DNA of 10,806 nucleotides from SAR116 cluster bacterium (GTDB lineage Bacteria; Pseudomonadota; Alphaproteobacteria; Puniceispirillales; Puniceispirillaceae). The position numbers and the translations under genes are program-made. The stretch covers positions 72,222 through 83,027 of the forward strand of contig PADU01000019.1 in assembly GCA_002700485.1 (NCBI GenBank), read 5' to 3'. The notes below the pieces were generated by a model, which was not told the DNA's origin, made no database searches, and was given only the letters and a program-made list of their open reading frames with translations. Shown piece after piece: positions 1 to 7,833 of this stretch. Each line of letters starts with the position of its first letter. Positions within the stretch are counted from its first letter, which is position 1.

Positions 1-85
1 TTATAAACTATCATGCGTTGATTGTTTGGTCTATGAACAGCTAGTTCGAAAAACCTTAAACAGAAAATTGTCGTTAGGATAGAAA

Positions 86-1018
86 ATGCCAGACAATCAT
101 GCCGGGCCACCACCTGAACAAAACGTGTCTTTAGGGATGATGTTTCTTTTTAGTGAAATTATCATCGGAATGGGTATTTCAGCCCTGGTTAAGCAAATTT
201 CCGGTGACGTCTCCTTCTTTGTGATAATGTTCTACCGCTATTTAGCATCTCTCCCCTTGTTATTTCTCCTCGGTTGGCATCAACGACAGAAAAACTTGTT
301 ACAGGTCAAAAAGGTGAAAACACTTGTTGCCCGCATAATTATGGGCACTTTTGGATTATCTGCATGGTTTAATGCTGTTATTTATCTGCCGCTTTCAGTG
401 GCAACTGTACTAGCGCAGACAATGGCTATTTTCATTACTGTCATGGCACCGTTTATCCTTGGTGAAAGGGTAGGAGCACATCGAATCGGTGCTGTCCTTT
501 TTGGCTTTGTCGGAGTTGTGCTTCTGATCAATCCTTTTTCAGAAGCAGATTCCTCACCTCTTTGGGGCATTGGTTTTGCATTTGGTATAGCAACTCCGTT
601 TTTTGGCGCGCTCATGTTTATTTTTTTGCGAAAGCTCGGCCAGACAGAAGCGCCTATATCAACGACATTGTGGTACAATATTACTGGCGCCATTTTATTT
701 TTTGTTATTGCCATTACTGATGGACCGCTTATGCCCCAAAATTTAACAGAGAAAAATTTAATTTGGTTTGTCATGATTTTAATAGGGGTTGCTTCAAGCG
801 CCCAACAGTTTTTAATGGCTAAAAGCCATCAGCTTGCCTCTGCCACTGTTTTAGCTCCTGTTCATTATACTGCTGTCCCAATATCGATCTTTATTGGCGT
901 CATCTTTTTCAATGAGGTGATCACTCTGCCATTTCTCGCTGGTACGAGCGTGATTATTGGTTCCACTTGGTATATTTTTCAGCGAGAAAAAATACGAAAG
1001 GCTAAAAATAATAATTAA
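86..1018 (+). CDS. EamA/DMT-family inner-membrane permease (RhaT/YdcZ-like)
   Basis: The 310-residue protein is almost wholly hydrophobic, with two EamA-type halves at about residues 17-149 and 158-299, consistent with the ten-helix drug/metabolite transporter fold in the cytoplasmic membrane. The first half ends with the usual family pattern LGERVGAHRIGAVLFGFVGV (125-144): a short charged loop, then a glycine-rich helix. The second half ends with APVHYTAVPISIFIGVIFF (257-275) and NEV, the matching signature. The start is chosen because AGGA (76-79) lies 6 nt before ATG, and the polar N-terminus fits a cytoplasmic tail. Family members export or import amino acids, metabolites or drugs, and the substrate cannot be inferred. 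The tail is lysine/asparagine-rich. The stop codon overlaps that of the convergent methyltransferase by 4 bp. A second EamA gene at 4204-5130 is a distant paralogue with the same kind of convergent junction. Confidence 0.9.
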   Translation: MPDNHAGPPPEQNVSLGMMFLFSEIIIGMGISALVKQISGDVSFFVIMFYRYLASLPLLFLLGWHQRQKNLLQVKKVKTLVARIIMGTFGLSAWFNAVIYLPLSVATVLAQTMAIFITVMAPFILGERVGAHRIGAVLFGFVGVVLLINPFSEADSSPLWGIGFAFGIATPFFGALMFIFLRKLGQTEAPISTTLWYNITGAILFFVIAITDGPLMPQNLTEKNLIWFVMILIGVASSAQQFLMAKSHQLASATVLAPVHYTAVPISIFIGVIFFNEVITLPFLAGTSVIIGSTWYIFQREKIRKAKNNN

Positions 1019-1635
1019 AGAGCCTGAAGCACACAAATTTTAGATGTCATGTTATATCCTGTCATATGTGGACCCATTTCAGCTTCAAGCAAACAGGCAT
1101 TCTCTTCCGCTTTTAGCTTTCGGATTTCAGCCTCATAAGTCGGGTTTTCAAGCGTGTGGTTGTTGAGTGAAAATACGAGCAACCCATCTTTGTCCAGCTT
1201 ATCTATTAATTGGCTGATTGTCTCTGGAGGGGCATGCTTGTCCGCTATCACGCCCATTGCTGTAATTGCAGCATATTTGCCTTTCACAAAAGGAAAGGGA
1301 TGGCTCAAAGTGGTCAATTGCAATGTTTTGTAAACGCCTTTATGTAAACGGGCTTTATCGATCATTGTTGCAGATACATCGGTACCATCTATTGACGAAA
1401 AGCCAGCATTTTTTAGAGCAAGTCCAGAAAGGCCTGTCCCACACCCAATATCAAGTATTGGAGCCGTCACATCTGTTAGGTGGCGCGATAAAGCCTCAGC
1501 ACAGCGCTTGGGCGTAACATAACCATGGTCAGCCAATGTTCGCTCATAACTGTCTGCCCAATTCTCATAAAGATTAAGCGTATCAGCTTCTGTTTTGAGC
1601 TTATAAGCCTGTTTTAAATAATGATCATTCTCCAT
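1015..1635 (-). CDS. class I SAM-dependent methyltransferase, METTL27/WBSCR27-like
   Basis: This 206-residue soluble protein has a clear Rossmann methyltransferase core. Motif I is LDIGCGTG (61-68), and the acidic residue D86 in GTDVS fits the ribose-binding end of strand 2. GLLVFSLNNHTLENP (151-165) fits motif III/post III. The N-terminal pattern NLYENWADSYERTLADHGY (21-39), followed by TP, resembles the YDxWAxxYDxD...GYxxP lead-in of METTL27/WBSCR27-like enzymes, whose substrate I do not know. ATG at 1633-1635 follows a strong GGAGGGG-type ribosome binding site on the minus strand (about 1638-1646). It lies 25 bp downstream of the DksA-like gene on the same strand and is probably co-transcribed with it. 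Its stop (TAA, 1015-1017) overlaps the stop of the convergent permease within TTAA. The catalytic class is sound; small-molecule versus protein substrate is open. Confidence 0.88.
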   Translation of the reverse strand: MENDHYLKQAYKLKTEADTLNLYENWADSYERTLADHGYVTPKRCAEALSRHLTDVTAPILDIGCGTGLSGLALKNAGFSSIDGTDVSATMIDKARLHKGVYKTLQLTTLSHPFPFVKGKYAAITAMGVIADKHAPPETISQLIDKLDKDGLLVFSLNNHTLENPTYEAEIRKLKAEENACLLEAEMGPHMTGYNMTSKICVLQAL

Positions 1636-1660
1636 GTCCCCTCCCCTATTGAAGCCTCAA

Positions 1661-1987
1661 CTATTTACTGCACGAAATGCAGCAGGCAATAGCCGGGTCA
1701 AATTCAAGACGCTGTGGCGCTATTTCTTCATCGCAAGTAAGGCAGTAGCCATATTCAACATTCTCGACTCGCTGAAGTGCAGCATTTATTGCCTTTACCC
1801 GCATCTGTCGGCGATGTTCTGTTGCCAATTCCATATTCTGTTTTTGCAAAGCATCCATGCGGGACAAGCGGCCAACAGATTGCTGATCCAGTTCAACAGG
1901 CGCACGTGAAGATTTTGAACTTTCACGCAAAGCCTGGAGGCATTGTAACTCTTCTAATAGCAGTCGCTTGAACTTATCAATGTTCAT
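1661..1987 (-). CDS. DksA/TraR-family C4 zinc-finger protein
   Basis: The 108-residue protein has the DksA/TraR layout. An N-terminal helical region carries ELDQQSVGRLSRMDALQ (32-48), the conserved segment of short DksA-like proteins, with acidic residues at D34 and D45. It is followed by a C-terminal zinc finger C82-X2-C85-X17-C103-X2-C106, with an extra cysteine at 102. Full-length DksA is about 150 residues, so this is the shorter TraR/DksA-like type. Family members enter the RNA polymerase secondary channel and adjust initiation at stringent-response promoters. Whether this one responds to ppGpp is unknown. ATG (1985-1987) is preceded by a near-perfect AAGGAGG (1992-1998 on the minus strand, spacing 4-5), so the start is secure. 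It is the first gene of a likely two-gene operon with the methyltransferase, and is divergent from marC-like 2134-2802. Confidence 0.9.
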   Translation of the reverse strand: MNIDKFKRLLLEELQCLQALRESSKSSRAPVELDQQSVGRLSRMDALQKQNMELATEHRRQMRVKAINAALQRVENVEYGYCLTCDEEIAPQRLEFDPAIACCISCSK

Positions 1988-2133
1988 GTAGCCTCCTTAA
2001 TTATATCTTCACAAGGAACAGCAATAAAAATCAAGAGCACAGGCCACTTGATAAGTTGCCTATAACAAAACTGAGGTGTAAGGTGCGCTTCCTTTGAACC
2101 ACTGGTCCACTTTGGGCAAAAAAGAGCTCACAT
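1988..2133. promoter_or_regulatory. divergent intergenic region, dksA-like / MarC-like
   Basis: These 146 bp must carry the promoters for both flanking genes. The minus-strand gene has a strong Shine-Dalgarno (1992-1998). The plus-strand gene has only a weak purine run, AAGAG near 2121-2125. I see no convincing -35/-10 pair for either direction and no long inverted repeat; ACCACTGGT near 2098-2106 is too short to call an operator. Confidence 0.35.
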
Positions 2134-2802
2134 ATGTTAGAAGTCTTTCTTAGTATTTTCGTTGTCTATTTTGTTGTGATTGATCCGATAGGGACAGTGC
2201 CTCTGTTTGTTGCCCTGACAGGGGGAATGTCATCACGGGCAAAGCTACGTATGGCTATTGAAGGTCCGCTAATCGCTGGGGCTGTGCTAATATTTTTTGC
2301 TATTTTTGGAGCACACCTGCTCACCTATCTGGGAATTTCCCTAATTGCGTTTAAAATTGGTGGTGGATTGCTTTTATTTCAGGTTGCCATAGATATGCTG
2401 TCCTCTAAACGTTTGCAACGCAAACAAAAGACAATATCCAACACTTCCAATAAGCAGGCGGCTGACCAAGACGACCATAAGGGTCAGGATGGATATGACA
2501 TGACTTCAGTATATCCGTTAGCAATACCATTACTCGCCGGACCCGCTGCCATTGTTTCCGTCATGGTGGTAACTAGTGACATAGCCATGGATCCACAAAC
2601 CCGCCTTGTTGGCCTTGTCGCTCTGGGTAGCACGCTGGTCCTTTCATCTATCATGCTTTGCATTACAGCCTTTTTAGGCGGTCTGATTAATGAAAAAGCC
2701 GCAGATGTGGTCACAAGGGTCATGGCGATTTTGCTGGCCGCTTTATCTGTCCAATATGTGCTCGAAGGTCTCGCCCAAACAGGGCTCCTAAACTTACCTT
2801 AG
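2134..2802 (+). CDS. MarC family (UPF0056) integral membrane protein
   Basis: The 222-residue protein has the six-helix MarC/UPF0056 pattern. VIDPIGTVPLF (15-25) lies in the first helix. GISLIAFKIGGGLLLF (67-82) follows in the third. A charged, low-complexity loop runs from about residue 91 to 122 (lysine-, asparagine-, glutamine- and aspartate-rich). VYPLAIPLLAGPAAI (126-140) comes next, and the last helix is VVTRVMAILLAALSVQYVLE (192-211). The repeated PIG/P-G-P motifs are the family signature. E. coli MarC was once linked to multiple antibiotic resistance, but that link was not upheld, and the family's transport role is unproven. The ATG at 2134 has only a weak Shine-Dalgarno, but the protein start matches the family. 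Ten bp separate its stop from the stop of the convergent MFS gene. Confidence 0.9.
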   Translation: MLEVFLSIFVVYFVVIDPIGTVPLFVALTGGMSSRAKLRMAIEGPLIAGAVLIFFAIFGAHLLTYLGISLIAFKIGGGLLLFQVAIDMLSSKRLQRKQKTISNTSNKQAADQDDHKGQDGYDMTSVYPLAIPLLAGPAAIVSVMVVTSDIAMDPQTRLVGLVALGSTLVLSSIMLCITAFLGGLINEKAADVVTRVMAILLAALSVQYVLEGLAQTGLLNLP

Positions 2803-2812
2803 CTTATCAGGC

Positions 2813-4069
2813 TTATTCAGCCGCCTTAGTTATCCGACCACGATAACCAAATAAAACCTCATCCCCAGCTTGCGGATTACGCGGCACATTTAGGGATAAA
2901 AGCAAAGATACCACCGCCATTGCAGCTCCTGAAAGAAAAACTGCTGCGGGACTAATCAGCCACAACAGACCAAAAACAGCTGGAATTACAACAGCGGCTA
3001 TATGATTGATCGTAAATGCAACACTAGCTGTACTAGCCATATCAGCTGGGTCACCAATTTTCTGGAAATAGGTTTTGATGGCGATTGCAAAGGCAAAGAA
3101 CATATGGTCAATTACATACAACCCTGCTGCTAGCGCACCATCGTCCACAAAAGCATAAGCAACAAAGACACCAATCAAACCAAGATATTCAAAAACAAGA
3201 GCAGCACGTTCACCTATACGGCTGATTACCTTTCCCACAAGAGGTGCGAGAAAAATGTTAAATGCTGCATTTAGTAGAAACAAAGCAGTAATCTGAGTTA
3301 GAGAATACCCAAATTTTTCCACCATTAAGAAGCTAGCAAAGACTATAAAAATCTGCCTTCGAGCGCCAGAAATGAAGGTCAAAGCATAGTATAACCAATA
3401 TCGTTTGCGGAGGACAATTTTTCGCGTCTGTCGGACAGTTTCATTAAATTGTGGAAATAAAATGTAAGCAATTAGCGCGAGTCCACATGTAGCTAATCCA
3501 GAAAATAAATATGTAATCTGATAACTTTCTAGGCCAGTTCTGAGACCTGTAGAGCTTGCCAGAGCCCGCCAAGATATTTCAGACAGGCTTGAGAGATAAG
3601 CAACAAATATAGCACCAAGAACGAGGACTTTGGCCATCGAAGCCACACTGTAAATCAGGCCCATCCGTTCCGGAGCCGTTTTTTTATCCAACCACTGTAA
3701 GGATAATGATTGGTGGCAAGCCTCATAATAGTGAAAGCCAATAGAAGAGATAACTGTCGTTATATAGAGCCCAATAACCGTCGGAAAATAACCCGTTAAA
3801 GCAACCCCCACACCTAAAATGAACAAAGAGAATAGAGCCAGACGCTGTTCAGCAATAATGAGCAGCAGATAAACAACCAAAAATGAGAGAAATCCAGGCA
3901 CTTCTCTAAGAGACTGTAAAACACCAATCTCCTTACCAGTGAAAGCCGCTACCTCAATGGTAAAGTTATTCAACAGAACAACCCATGCCCAAAATGCTAT
4001 CGGCATTGCAGCAGCCATTACCATAAGGAGTATTTCAGGGCGTGATTGCCAAGTTTTTGTAGGTTTCAT
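2813..4069 (-). CDS. MFS-type permease of an uncharacterised subfamily
   Basis: The 418-residue protein has about twelve hydrophobic segments in two halves, separated by a basic linker around 209-224 (rich in R and K), which fits the major facilitator superfamily in the inner membrane. Classic sugar-porter or drug-efflux signatures are absent. Instead it has distinctive segments: FISGARRQIFIVFASFLMVE (232-251), IGERAALVFEYLGLIGVF (285-302), YVIDHMFFAFAIAIKTYFQK (318-337) and FTINHIAAVVIP (352-363). From memory these recur in a conserved proteobacterial MFS group of unknown function. HYYEACHQSLSLQWLDK (113-129) in the first half adds polar residues inside the membrane region. The ATG at 4067-4069 has no evident Shine-Dalgarno, but the short polar N-terminus before helix 1 looks natural. 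It is divergent from the second EamA gene, with 134 bp between. The substrate is unknown. Confidence 0.85.
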   Translation of the reverse strand: MKPTKTWQSRPEILLMVMAAAMPIAFWAWVVLLNNFTIEVAAFTGKEIGVLQSLREVPGFLSFLVVYLLLIIAEQRLALFSLFILGVGVALTGYFPTVIGLYITTVISSIGFHYYEACHQSLSLQWLDKKTAPERMGLIYSVASMAKVLVLGAIFVAYLSSLSEISWRALASSTGLRTGLESYQITYLFSGLATCGLALIAYILFPQFNETVRQTRKIVLRKRYWLYYALTFISGARRQIFIVFASFLMVEKFGYSLTQITALFLLNAAFNIFLAPLVGKVISRIGERAALVFEYLGLIGVFVAYAFVDDGALAAGLYVIDHMFFAFAIAIKTYFQKIGDPADMASTASVAFTINHIAAVVIPAVFGLLWLISPAAVFLSGAAMAVVSLLLSLNVPRNPQAGDEVLFGYRGRITKAAE

Positions 4070-4203
4070 GATTTATTGTTTTTTGAATTTTATATGGCAG
4101 TTCGAGCGACTTTTACGTCACGCCAAACATAATTGATAGCATATCGGTTCATGCAGTGATATGAAAATGCACGCTGTTAATAAAATAAATTGGGTTCCCT
4201 TAT
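4070..4203. promoter_or_regulatory. divergent intergenic region, MFS / EamA permeases, with small dyad
   Basis: These 134 bp are AT-rich and must hold both promoters. A perfect inverted repeat, CATATC (4140-4145) and GATATG (4158-4163), is separated by 12 bp and overlaps a TTGATA (4133-4138) that could be a -35 for the plus strand. No good -10 sits at standard distance. Six-base arms with this spacing arise by chance fairly often in a region this size, so this is only a candidate operator. Confidence 0.25.
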
Positions 4204-5130
4204 ATGGCTGCAGTTGCCACAAAAACACTTACAGGAATCCTGCTTATGGTGGGCTTTTGTATTTTTGGACCAGCCATAGATGTATTTGCTAAGCTGGCTG
4301 GCAATTCCGGCATTCCTGTTTTTCAGATTTCAGCATCACGATTTGCTTTTCAGGGGTTATTTCTCCTGCCATTTGCTCTGTATCTAAACCTACTTCGTTG
4401 GCCAGAAAGAGCAGAAGTAGGGCTGCATCTATTACGTGGAACACTTATTCTGATTGCTACCAGTTTCTTCTTTGCGGCCCTAAAATACATGCCTATCGCG
4501 GATGCCATTTCTATCTTTTTCATTGAACCGTTCATTTTGACCCTGCTGGGCGCGCTTTTCCTTAGTGAACCGGTGGGATGGCGTAGAATTATTGCGTGCA
4601 TGGTTGGTTTTGGTGGTGCATTACTGGTTATACAACCACAATATGAAACCGTTGGTCTAGCAGCGGCTTTTCCTGTGGGCACAGCCATTTGCTTTGCTTT
4701 TTATCTGCTGCTAACGCGCAGAATGACCCAAACTGCTCATCCCATTACCATTCAAATCTTCACAGCATGTGCAGCTTTTATAGTGATTGCGCCTATACTG
4801 TTTATCATGCGAGATTCTACACTTCCGGAATTGCATTTCATAATGATTAATGGCTATCAGCTGTTTCTTCTTATCGGTGTAGGCATAGCAGCCACTATTG
4901 CGCATATGTTTCTCACATTTGCTTTTCGACATGCGGCTGTGTCGATACTCGCTCCTCTGCAGTATTTGGAAATTGTTGCAGCGACTATTTTTGGGCTTTT
5001 AATTTTTAATGATTTTCCAAATAAGATTACGTTATTGGGTATCGCCATCATTATATGCGCAGGGCTCTACGTTCTTATGCGTGAAAGACGGTTGGAACTG
5101 GATAGACAGGCTAAACAAACGCTTGTTTAA
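4204..5130 (+). CDS. EamA/DMT-family inner-membrane permease
   Basis: The 308-residue hydrophobic protein has two EamA repeats, about residues 10-144 and 151-292. The half-1 ending IEPFILTLLGALFLSEPVGW (107-126), then RRIIACMVGFGGALLVIQPQ, is textbook EamA. Half 2 ends with APLQYLEIVAATIFGLLIFN (250-269) and a final helix reaching YVLMRERR. The short N-terminus and basic C-terminal tail suggest both ends are cytoplasmic. The ATG at 4204 lacks a good Shine-Dalgarno, but no better in-frame start is visible. The family exports or imports small metabolites, and the substrate cannot be read from sequence. It overlaps the convergent hydroxypyruvate-isomerase-like gene by 4 bp. Being beside the sugar-acid enzymes does not prove a shared role, because convergent neighbours are not co-transcribed. 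Confidence 0.9.
   Translation: MAAVATKTLTGILLMVGFCIFGPAIDVFAKLAGNSGIPVFQISASRFAFQGLFLLPFALYLNLLRWPERAEVGLHLLRGTLILIATSFFFAALKYMPIADAISIFFIEPFILTLLGALFLSEPVGWRRIIACMVGFGGALLVIQPQYETVGLAAAFPVGTAICFAFYLLLTRRMTQTAHPITIQIFTACAAFIVIAPILFIMRDSTLPELHFIMINGYQLFLLIGVGIAATIAHMFLTFAFRHAAVSILAPLQYLEIVAATIFGLLIFNDFPNKITLLGIAIIICAGLYVLMRERRLELDRQAKQTLV
5112..5129. other. inverted repeat across the convergent stop codons (possible weak bidirectional terminator)
   Basis: TAAACAA (5112-5118) and TTGTTTA (5123-5129) form a perfect 7-bp stem with a 4-nt ACGC loop. It spans the end of the EamA gene and the stop codon of the hyi-like gene. The stem is AT-rich and is not followed by a clean T tract on either strand, so its strength as a terminator is doubtful. 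Confidence 0.3.
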
Positions 5131-5891
5131 TAATCCACGAGCCAGCTCAGTCCACTATCGGTATCAGATACAGGTCTGTATTCTGCGCCAATATAACCTT
5201 GATACCCAGCTTCATAAAGAGCAGGGATCAGATTGACATAATTTAGCTCACCACGGTCAGGTTCTGCTCTTTCAGGCACGCTAGCAATTTGAACATGCCC
5301 AATGAAGGGCAGATGCGAATTGAACCGATTTAGCACATCACCTTGCAAAATCTGTATGTGATAGAAATCAAACATGATTTTTATCCTATCACTACCAATT
5401 GCTGAAATTGTCTTTGTGGCAGCTTCAACAGATTGCAGGTGATAAGACGGCGCATCACGATGGTTTAGAGGCTCAATTAAAATTGAAAGGTCTAATGTTT
5501 CTGCTATTTGGGCCGCATAACGCAAATTCTCCTGAAATGCGTCGTCAGCTGCTTTGCTTTGATCTGTAACGCCTGCCATAACATGAATGTTGGCACAGCC
5601 AATAGCACTGGCATAGCCTACCGCCTCATCAATATGAGCTCTAGCTTCCTCCTCGCGTCCAGGTACAGCAGACAGTCCATTTTCACCTGCAGATAAATCC
5701 CCACGTCGCGTATTCAATCCAAGCATTGGCAAACCTGTTTGGTCTAACACAGCTTTTAGCTGTTGAGGGTCACAATCATAAGGCCAATGACATTCCACAG
5801 CGTTAAAGCCAGCATTATGGGCGGCCATGACAGCCTCTGGCAAGGGCCTGTCCGTCCATAAAAACCCAAGATTAGCTGACCATTTTATCAT
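5127..5891 (-). CDS. hyi: hydroxypyruvate isomerase / 2-oxo-tetronate isomerase family (Hyi/OtnI) TIM barrel
   Basis: The 254-residue protein aligns end to end, as I remember it, with E. coli Hyi (258 residues), a xylose-isomerase-like TIM barrel that interconverts hydroxypyruvate and tartronate semialdehyde. Shared blocks include SANLGFLW (5-12), GDLSAGENGLSAVPGREEEA (64-83), NIHVMAGV (101-108), HVQIASVPERAEPDRGELNY (199-218) and GYIGAEYRP (232-240). The expected metal/catalytic positions are all present: E140 in ILIEPLN, D175 in FDFYH, Q201 and E237. The related OtnI acts on 2-oxo-tetronates, so substrate choice between the two is open. ATG at 5889-5891 has a poor Shine-Dalgarno, but the N-terminus matches the family. 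It is divergent from the IlvD/Edd dehydratase and fits a role downstream of an aldolase that releases tartronate semialdehyde. Confidence 0.88.
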   Translation of the reverse strand: MIKWSANLGFLWTDRPLPEAVMAAHNAGFNAVECHWPYDCDPQQLKAVLDQTGLPMLGLNTRRGDLSAGENGLSAVPGREEEARAHIDEAVGYASAIGCANIHVMAGVTDQSKAADDAFQENLRYAAQIAETLDLSILIEPLNHRDAPSYHLQSVEAATKTISAIGSDRIKIMFDFYHIQILQGDVLNRFNSHLPFIGHVQIASVPERAEPDRGELNYVNLIPALYEAGYQGYIGAEYRPVSDTDSGLSWLVDY

Positions 5892-6102
5892 GTTTTTTCA
5901 CATTATTTAAGGTTTGCTTTAGGCTGCATAGGAGCCCATCCAAGACTATCACAGGCGATACTAGAGTAAAAATCAACACAATCGGTTTATTAAACAGGTT
6001 TCAATAGTGGCAAGATATAAATCTTGTGTGATAGGCTCTCTTAGTTGGGCACAGATAAAGCAGAACACATGTCGACAGCAGATATGCTAAAGGGAATTAT
6101 AT
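5892..6102. promoter_or_regulatory. divergent control region between hyi-like and IlvD/Edd genes
   Basis: At 211 bp this is the longest gap in the window. It contains two compact dyads: GTTTA-T-TAAAC (5985-5995) and CAAGAT-ATAA-ATCTTG (6011-6026). The second overlaps TATAAA (6016-6021), a possible -10 on the plus strand, though no good -35 stands 17 bp upstream. AAGGGA at 6090-6095 is the ribosome binding site of the dehydratase. Shared control of the two divergent catabolic genes is plausible. No regulator gene lies next to it. Arms of 5-6 bases are short enough to occur by chance. Confidence 0.35.
6011..6026. promoter_or_regulatory. candidate operator dyad
   Basis: CAAGAT (6011-6016) and ATCTTG (6021-6026) are perfect inverted arms around ATAA. 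The site overlaps a possible -10 hexamer, TATAAA, upstream of the dehydratase, a position typical of repressor operators. I found no second copy in the other intergenic regions of the module, so support is weak. Confidence 0.3.
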
Positions 6103-7833
6103 ATGACTGAGAAAAAAGATAAGCTGCGCAGTGCAAGGTGGTTTGCGCCAGATGATTTAAGAGCCTTTGGACATCGTTCACGGGCCATGCAAATGGGCTA
6201 TGCCCTTGAGGACTGGCAGGGCAAACCTGTGATAGCGATCATTAATAGCTGGTCTGACATTAACCAGTGTCATAGCCATTTTAAATCACGTGTAGAAGAT
6301 GTTAAACGCGGCATCCTGCAAGCTGGCGGCTTTCCAATTGAGTTACCAACTCTTTCTCTATCTGAACCATTTGTGAAGCCAACCACCATGCTTTATCGCA
6401 ATATGATGGCGATGGAAGTTGAAGAATTATTACGTTCACATCCGGTTGATGGCACTGTTCTAATGGGTGGATGTGACAAGACAACTCCGGCACTCTTAAT
6501 GGGAGCAATAAGTGCTGGTCTTCCATCGATTTACCTGCCTGCAGGACCAATGCTGCGCGGCAATTGGCGTGGCCAGAGACTGGGTTCTGGATCTGATGCT
6601 TGGAAATATTGGGATGAAAGACGTGCGGGCAAAATCAACGAAAAACAGTGGCAGGAACTAGAAGCAGGTATAGCCCGCTCCTATGGCGTTTGCATGACAA
6701 TGGGCACAGCCAGTACAATGACCGCAATTGCTGAAGCTTTGGGTGTCTGTTTTTCTGGAAGTTCATCCATTCCAGCCGCAGATTCAAACCATAAGCGCAT
6801 GTCCGCTGCCTGTGGACGAAGAGCAGTGGAGCTAGTATTGGGCAATATTACTCTTGACCAGCTGATCACTAAATCTTCTGTTGAAAATGCTGTCAAAGCA
6901 GCAATGGCTTCAGGTTGCTCGACTAATGCCATCATTCATTTGATTGCAATTGCAAGGCGCGCTGGCGTTGGCCTTGATTTGGATGAATTTGACAGATTGG
7001 GAGAGGATATTCCCGTTCTAGCGAACATCAGACCAACAGGTGACACCTATCTGATGGAGGATTTCTATTATGCAGGCGGCTTACCAGCTATGCTGAAGCA
7101 AATCGAAAGCAAGCTTGATTTGTCTGTAATGACTGTTGATGGCCAGACACTGGGTGAAAATCTGGCTAATGCCGGTGTCTATGATGAGGATGTCATCCGC
7201 CCGCTGGATAACCCAGTTTACCATCAAGGCTCCTTGGCAGTTTTGCGCGGTAACCTTGCCCCTGATGGTGCTGTTATGAAACCCGCTGCTGCAGAGGCAC
7301 GCCTGCATAAGCATACCGGACCAGCGATTGTCTTTGACAGCTACCCGGAAATGAAAGCAGCTGTAGAAGATGAAACTCTTGATGTGACGGCAGATCACAT
7401 TATGGTGTTTCGCAACGCCGGACCTGTTGGTGGACCTGGGATGCCTGAATGGGGCATGTTGCCAATTCCTGTGAAACTGGTGAAACAGGGTGTGCGCGAC
7501 ATGCTGCGCATTTCAGATGCCCGCATGAGCGGAACAAGCTACGGCGCATGTATTCTGCACGCCGCACCGGAAGCTGCTATTGGAGGACCATTGGCATTGG
7601 TGAAAAACGGCGATATGATTGCCGTTGATGTTGCGGCGCGAACTCTTGATCTGCTGGTGGATAAAGCTGAACTTCAAGCTAGAAAACAAGTCTGGCAGCC
7701 ACCAGAGCAAACAGTAAGCAGAGGTTATCACTGGATGTCTGCACAACATATCCAACAGGCTGACAAAGGCTGTGACTTTGATTTTCTTGAAACCACTTTT
7801 GGCAAATCTGCTGGTGAGCCAGATATTTTTTGA
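6103..7833 (+). CDS. IlvD/Edd-family sugar-acid dehydratase (L-arabonate dehydratase-like)
   Basis: The 576-residue protein matches, from memory, the pentonate/aldonate dehydratase branch of the IlvD/Edd family, best known from Rhizobium L-arabinonate dehydratase (579 residues). These enzymes remove water from an aldonate to give a 2-keto-3-deoxy acid, using a [2Fe-2S] cluster and Mg2+. Three expected cluster cysteines are present: C56 in SDINQCHSH, C124 in MGGCDKTTP and C197 in GVCMTMGTASTM. Other landmarks are E88, D125 and K126 around the metal site, PTGDTYLMEDFYYAGGLP (311-328), LRGNLAPDGAVMKP (381-394) and RMSGTSYG (474-481) with the proposed catalytic serine S476. Biosynthetic dihydroxyacid dehydratase is less likely, given the start and the DFYYAGG segment. 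AAGGGA (6090-6095) precedes the ATG by 7 nt. It is first in an operon with the uronate-dehydrogenase-like gene. The exact substrate is undetermined. Confidence 0.9.
   Translation: MTEKKDKLRSARWFAPDDLRAFGHRSRAMQMGYALEDWQGKPVIAIINSWSDINQCHSHFKSRVEDVKRGILQAGGFPIELPTLSLSEPFVKPTTMLYRNMMAMEVEELLRSHPVDGTVLMGGCDKTTPALLMGAISAGLPSIYLPAGPMLRGNWRGQRLGSGSDAWKYWDERRAGKINEKQWQELEAGIARSYGVCMTMGTASTMTAIAEALGVCFSGSSSIPAADSNHKRMSAACGRRAVELVLGNITLDQLITKSSVENAVKAAMASGCSTNAIIHLIAIARRAGVGLDLDEFDRLGEDIPVLANIRPTGDTYLMEDFYYAGGLPAMLKQIESKLDLSVMTVDGQTLGENLANAGVYDEDVIRPLDNPVYHQGSLAVLRGNLAPDGAVMKPAAAEARLHKHTGPAIVFDSYPEMKAAVEDETLDVTADHIMVFRNAGPVGGPGMPEWGMLPIPVKLVKQGVRDMLRISDARMSGTSYGACILHAAPEAAIGGPLALVKNGDMIAVDVAARTLDLLVDKAELQARKQVWQPPEQTVSRGYHWMSAQHIQQADKGCDFDFLETTFGKSAGEPDIF

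Noticed and set aside
2..82. Open frame on the plus strand from the left edge, ending in TAG 3 bp before the first permease gene
   Set aside because: Only 26 codons are visible. A frame this long stays open by chance often, and the peptide shows no recognisable C-terminal motif. It could be the tail of an upstream gene but cannot be supported from this window.
382..774. Long antisense ORF inside the first permease, and similar shadow ORFs opposite the other genes
   Set aside because: They have no domain signature, have unnatural composition, and are explained as mirror frames of well-supported genes.
2000..2005. Perfect TATAAT on the minus strand upstream of the dksA-like gene
   Set aside because: It lies only about 13 bp before the ATG, so transcription would begin inside or at the ribosome binding site, and no matching -35 is present. 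It is probably AT-rich chance sequence.
2802..2820. Near-repeat GCTTATCAG / GCTTATTCAG between the MarC-like and MFS stops
   Set aside because: It is two short imperfect copies, partly in coding sequence, and is best explained by chance.
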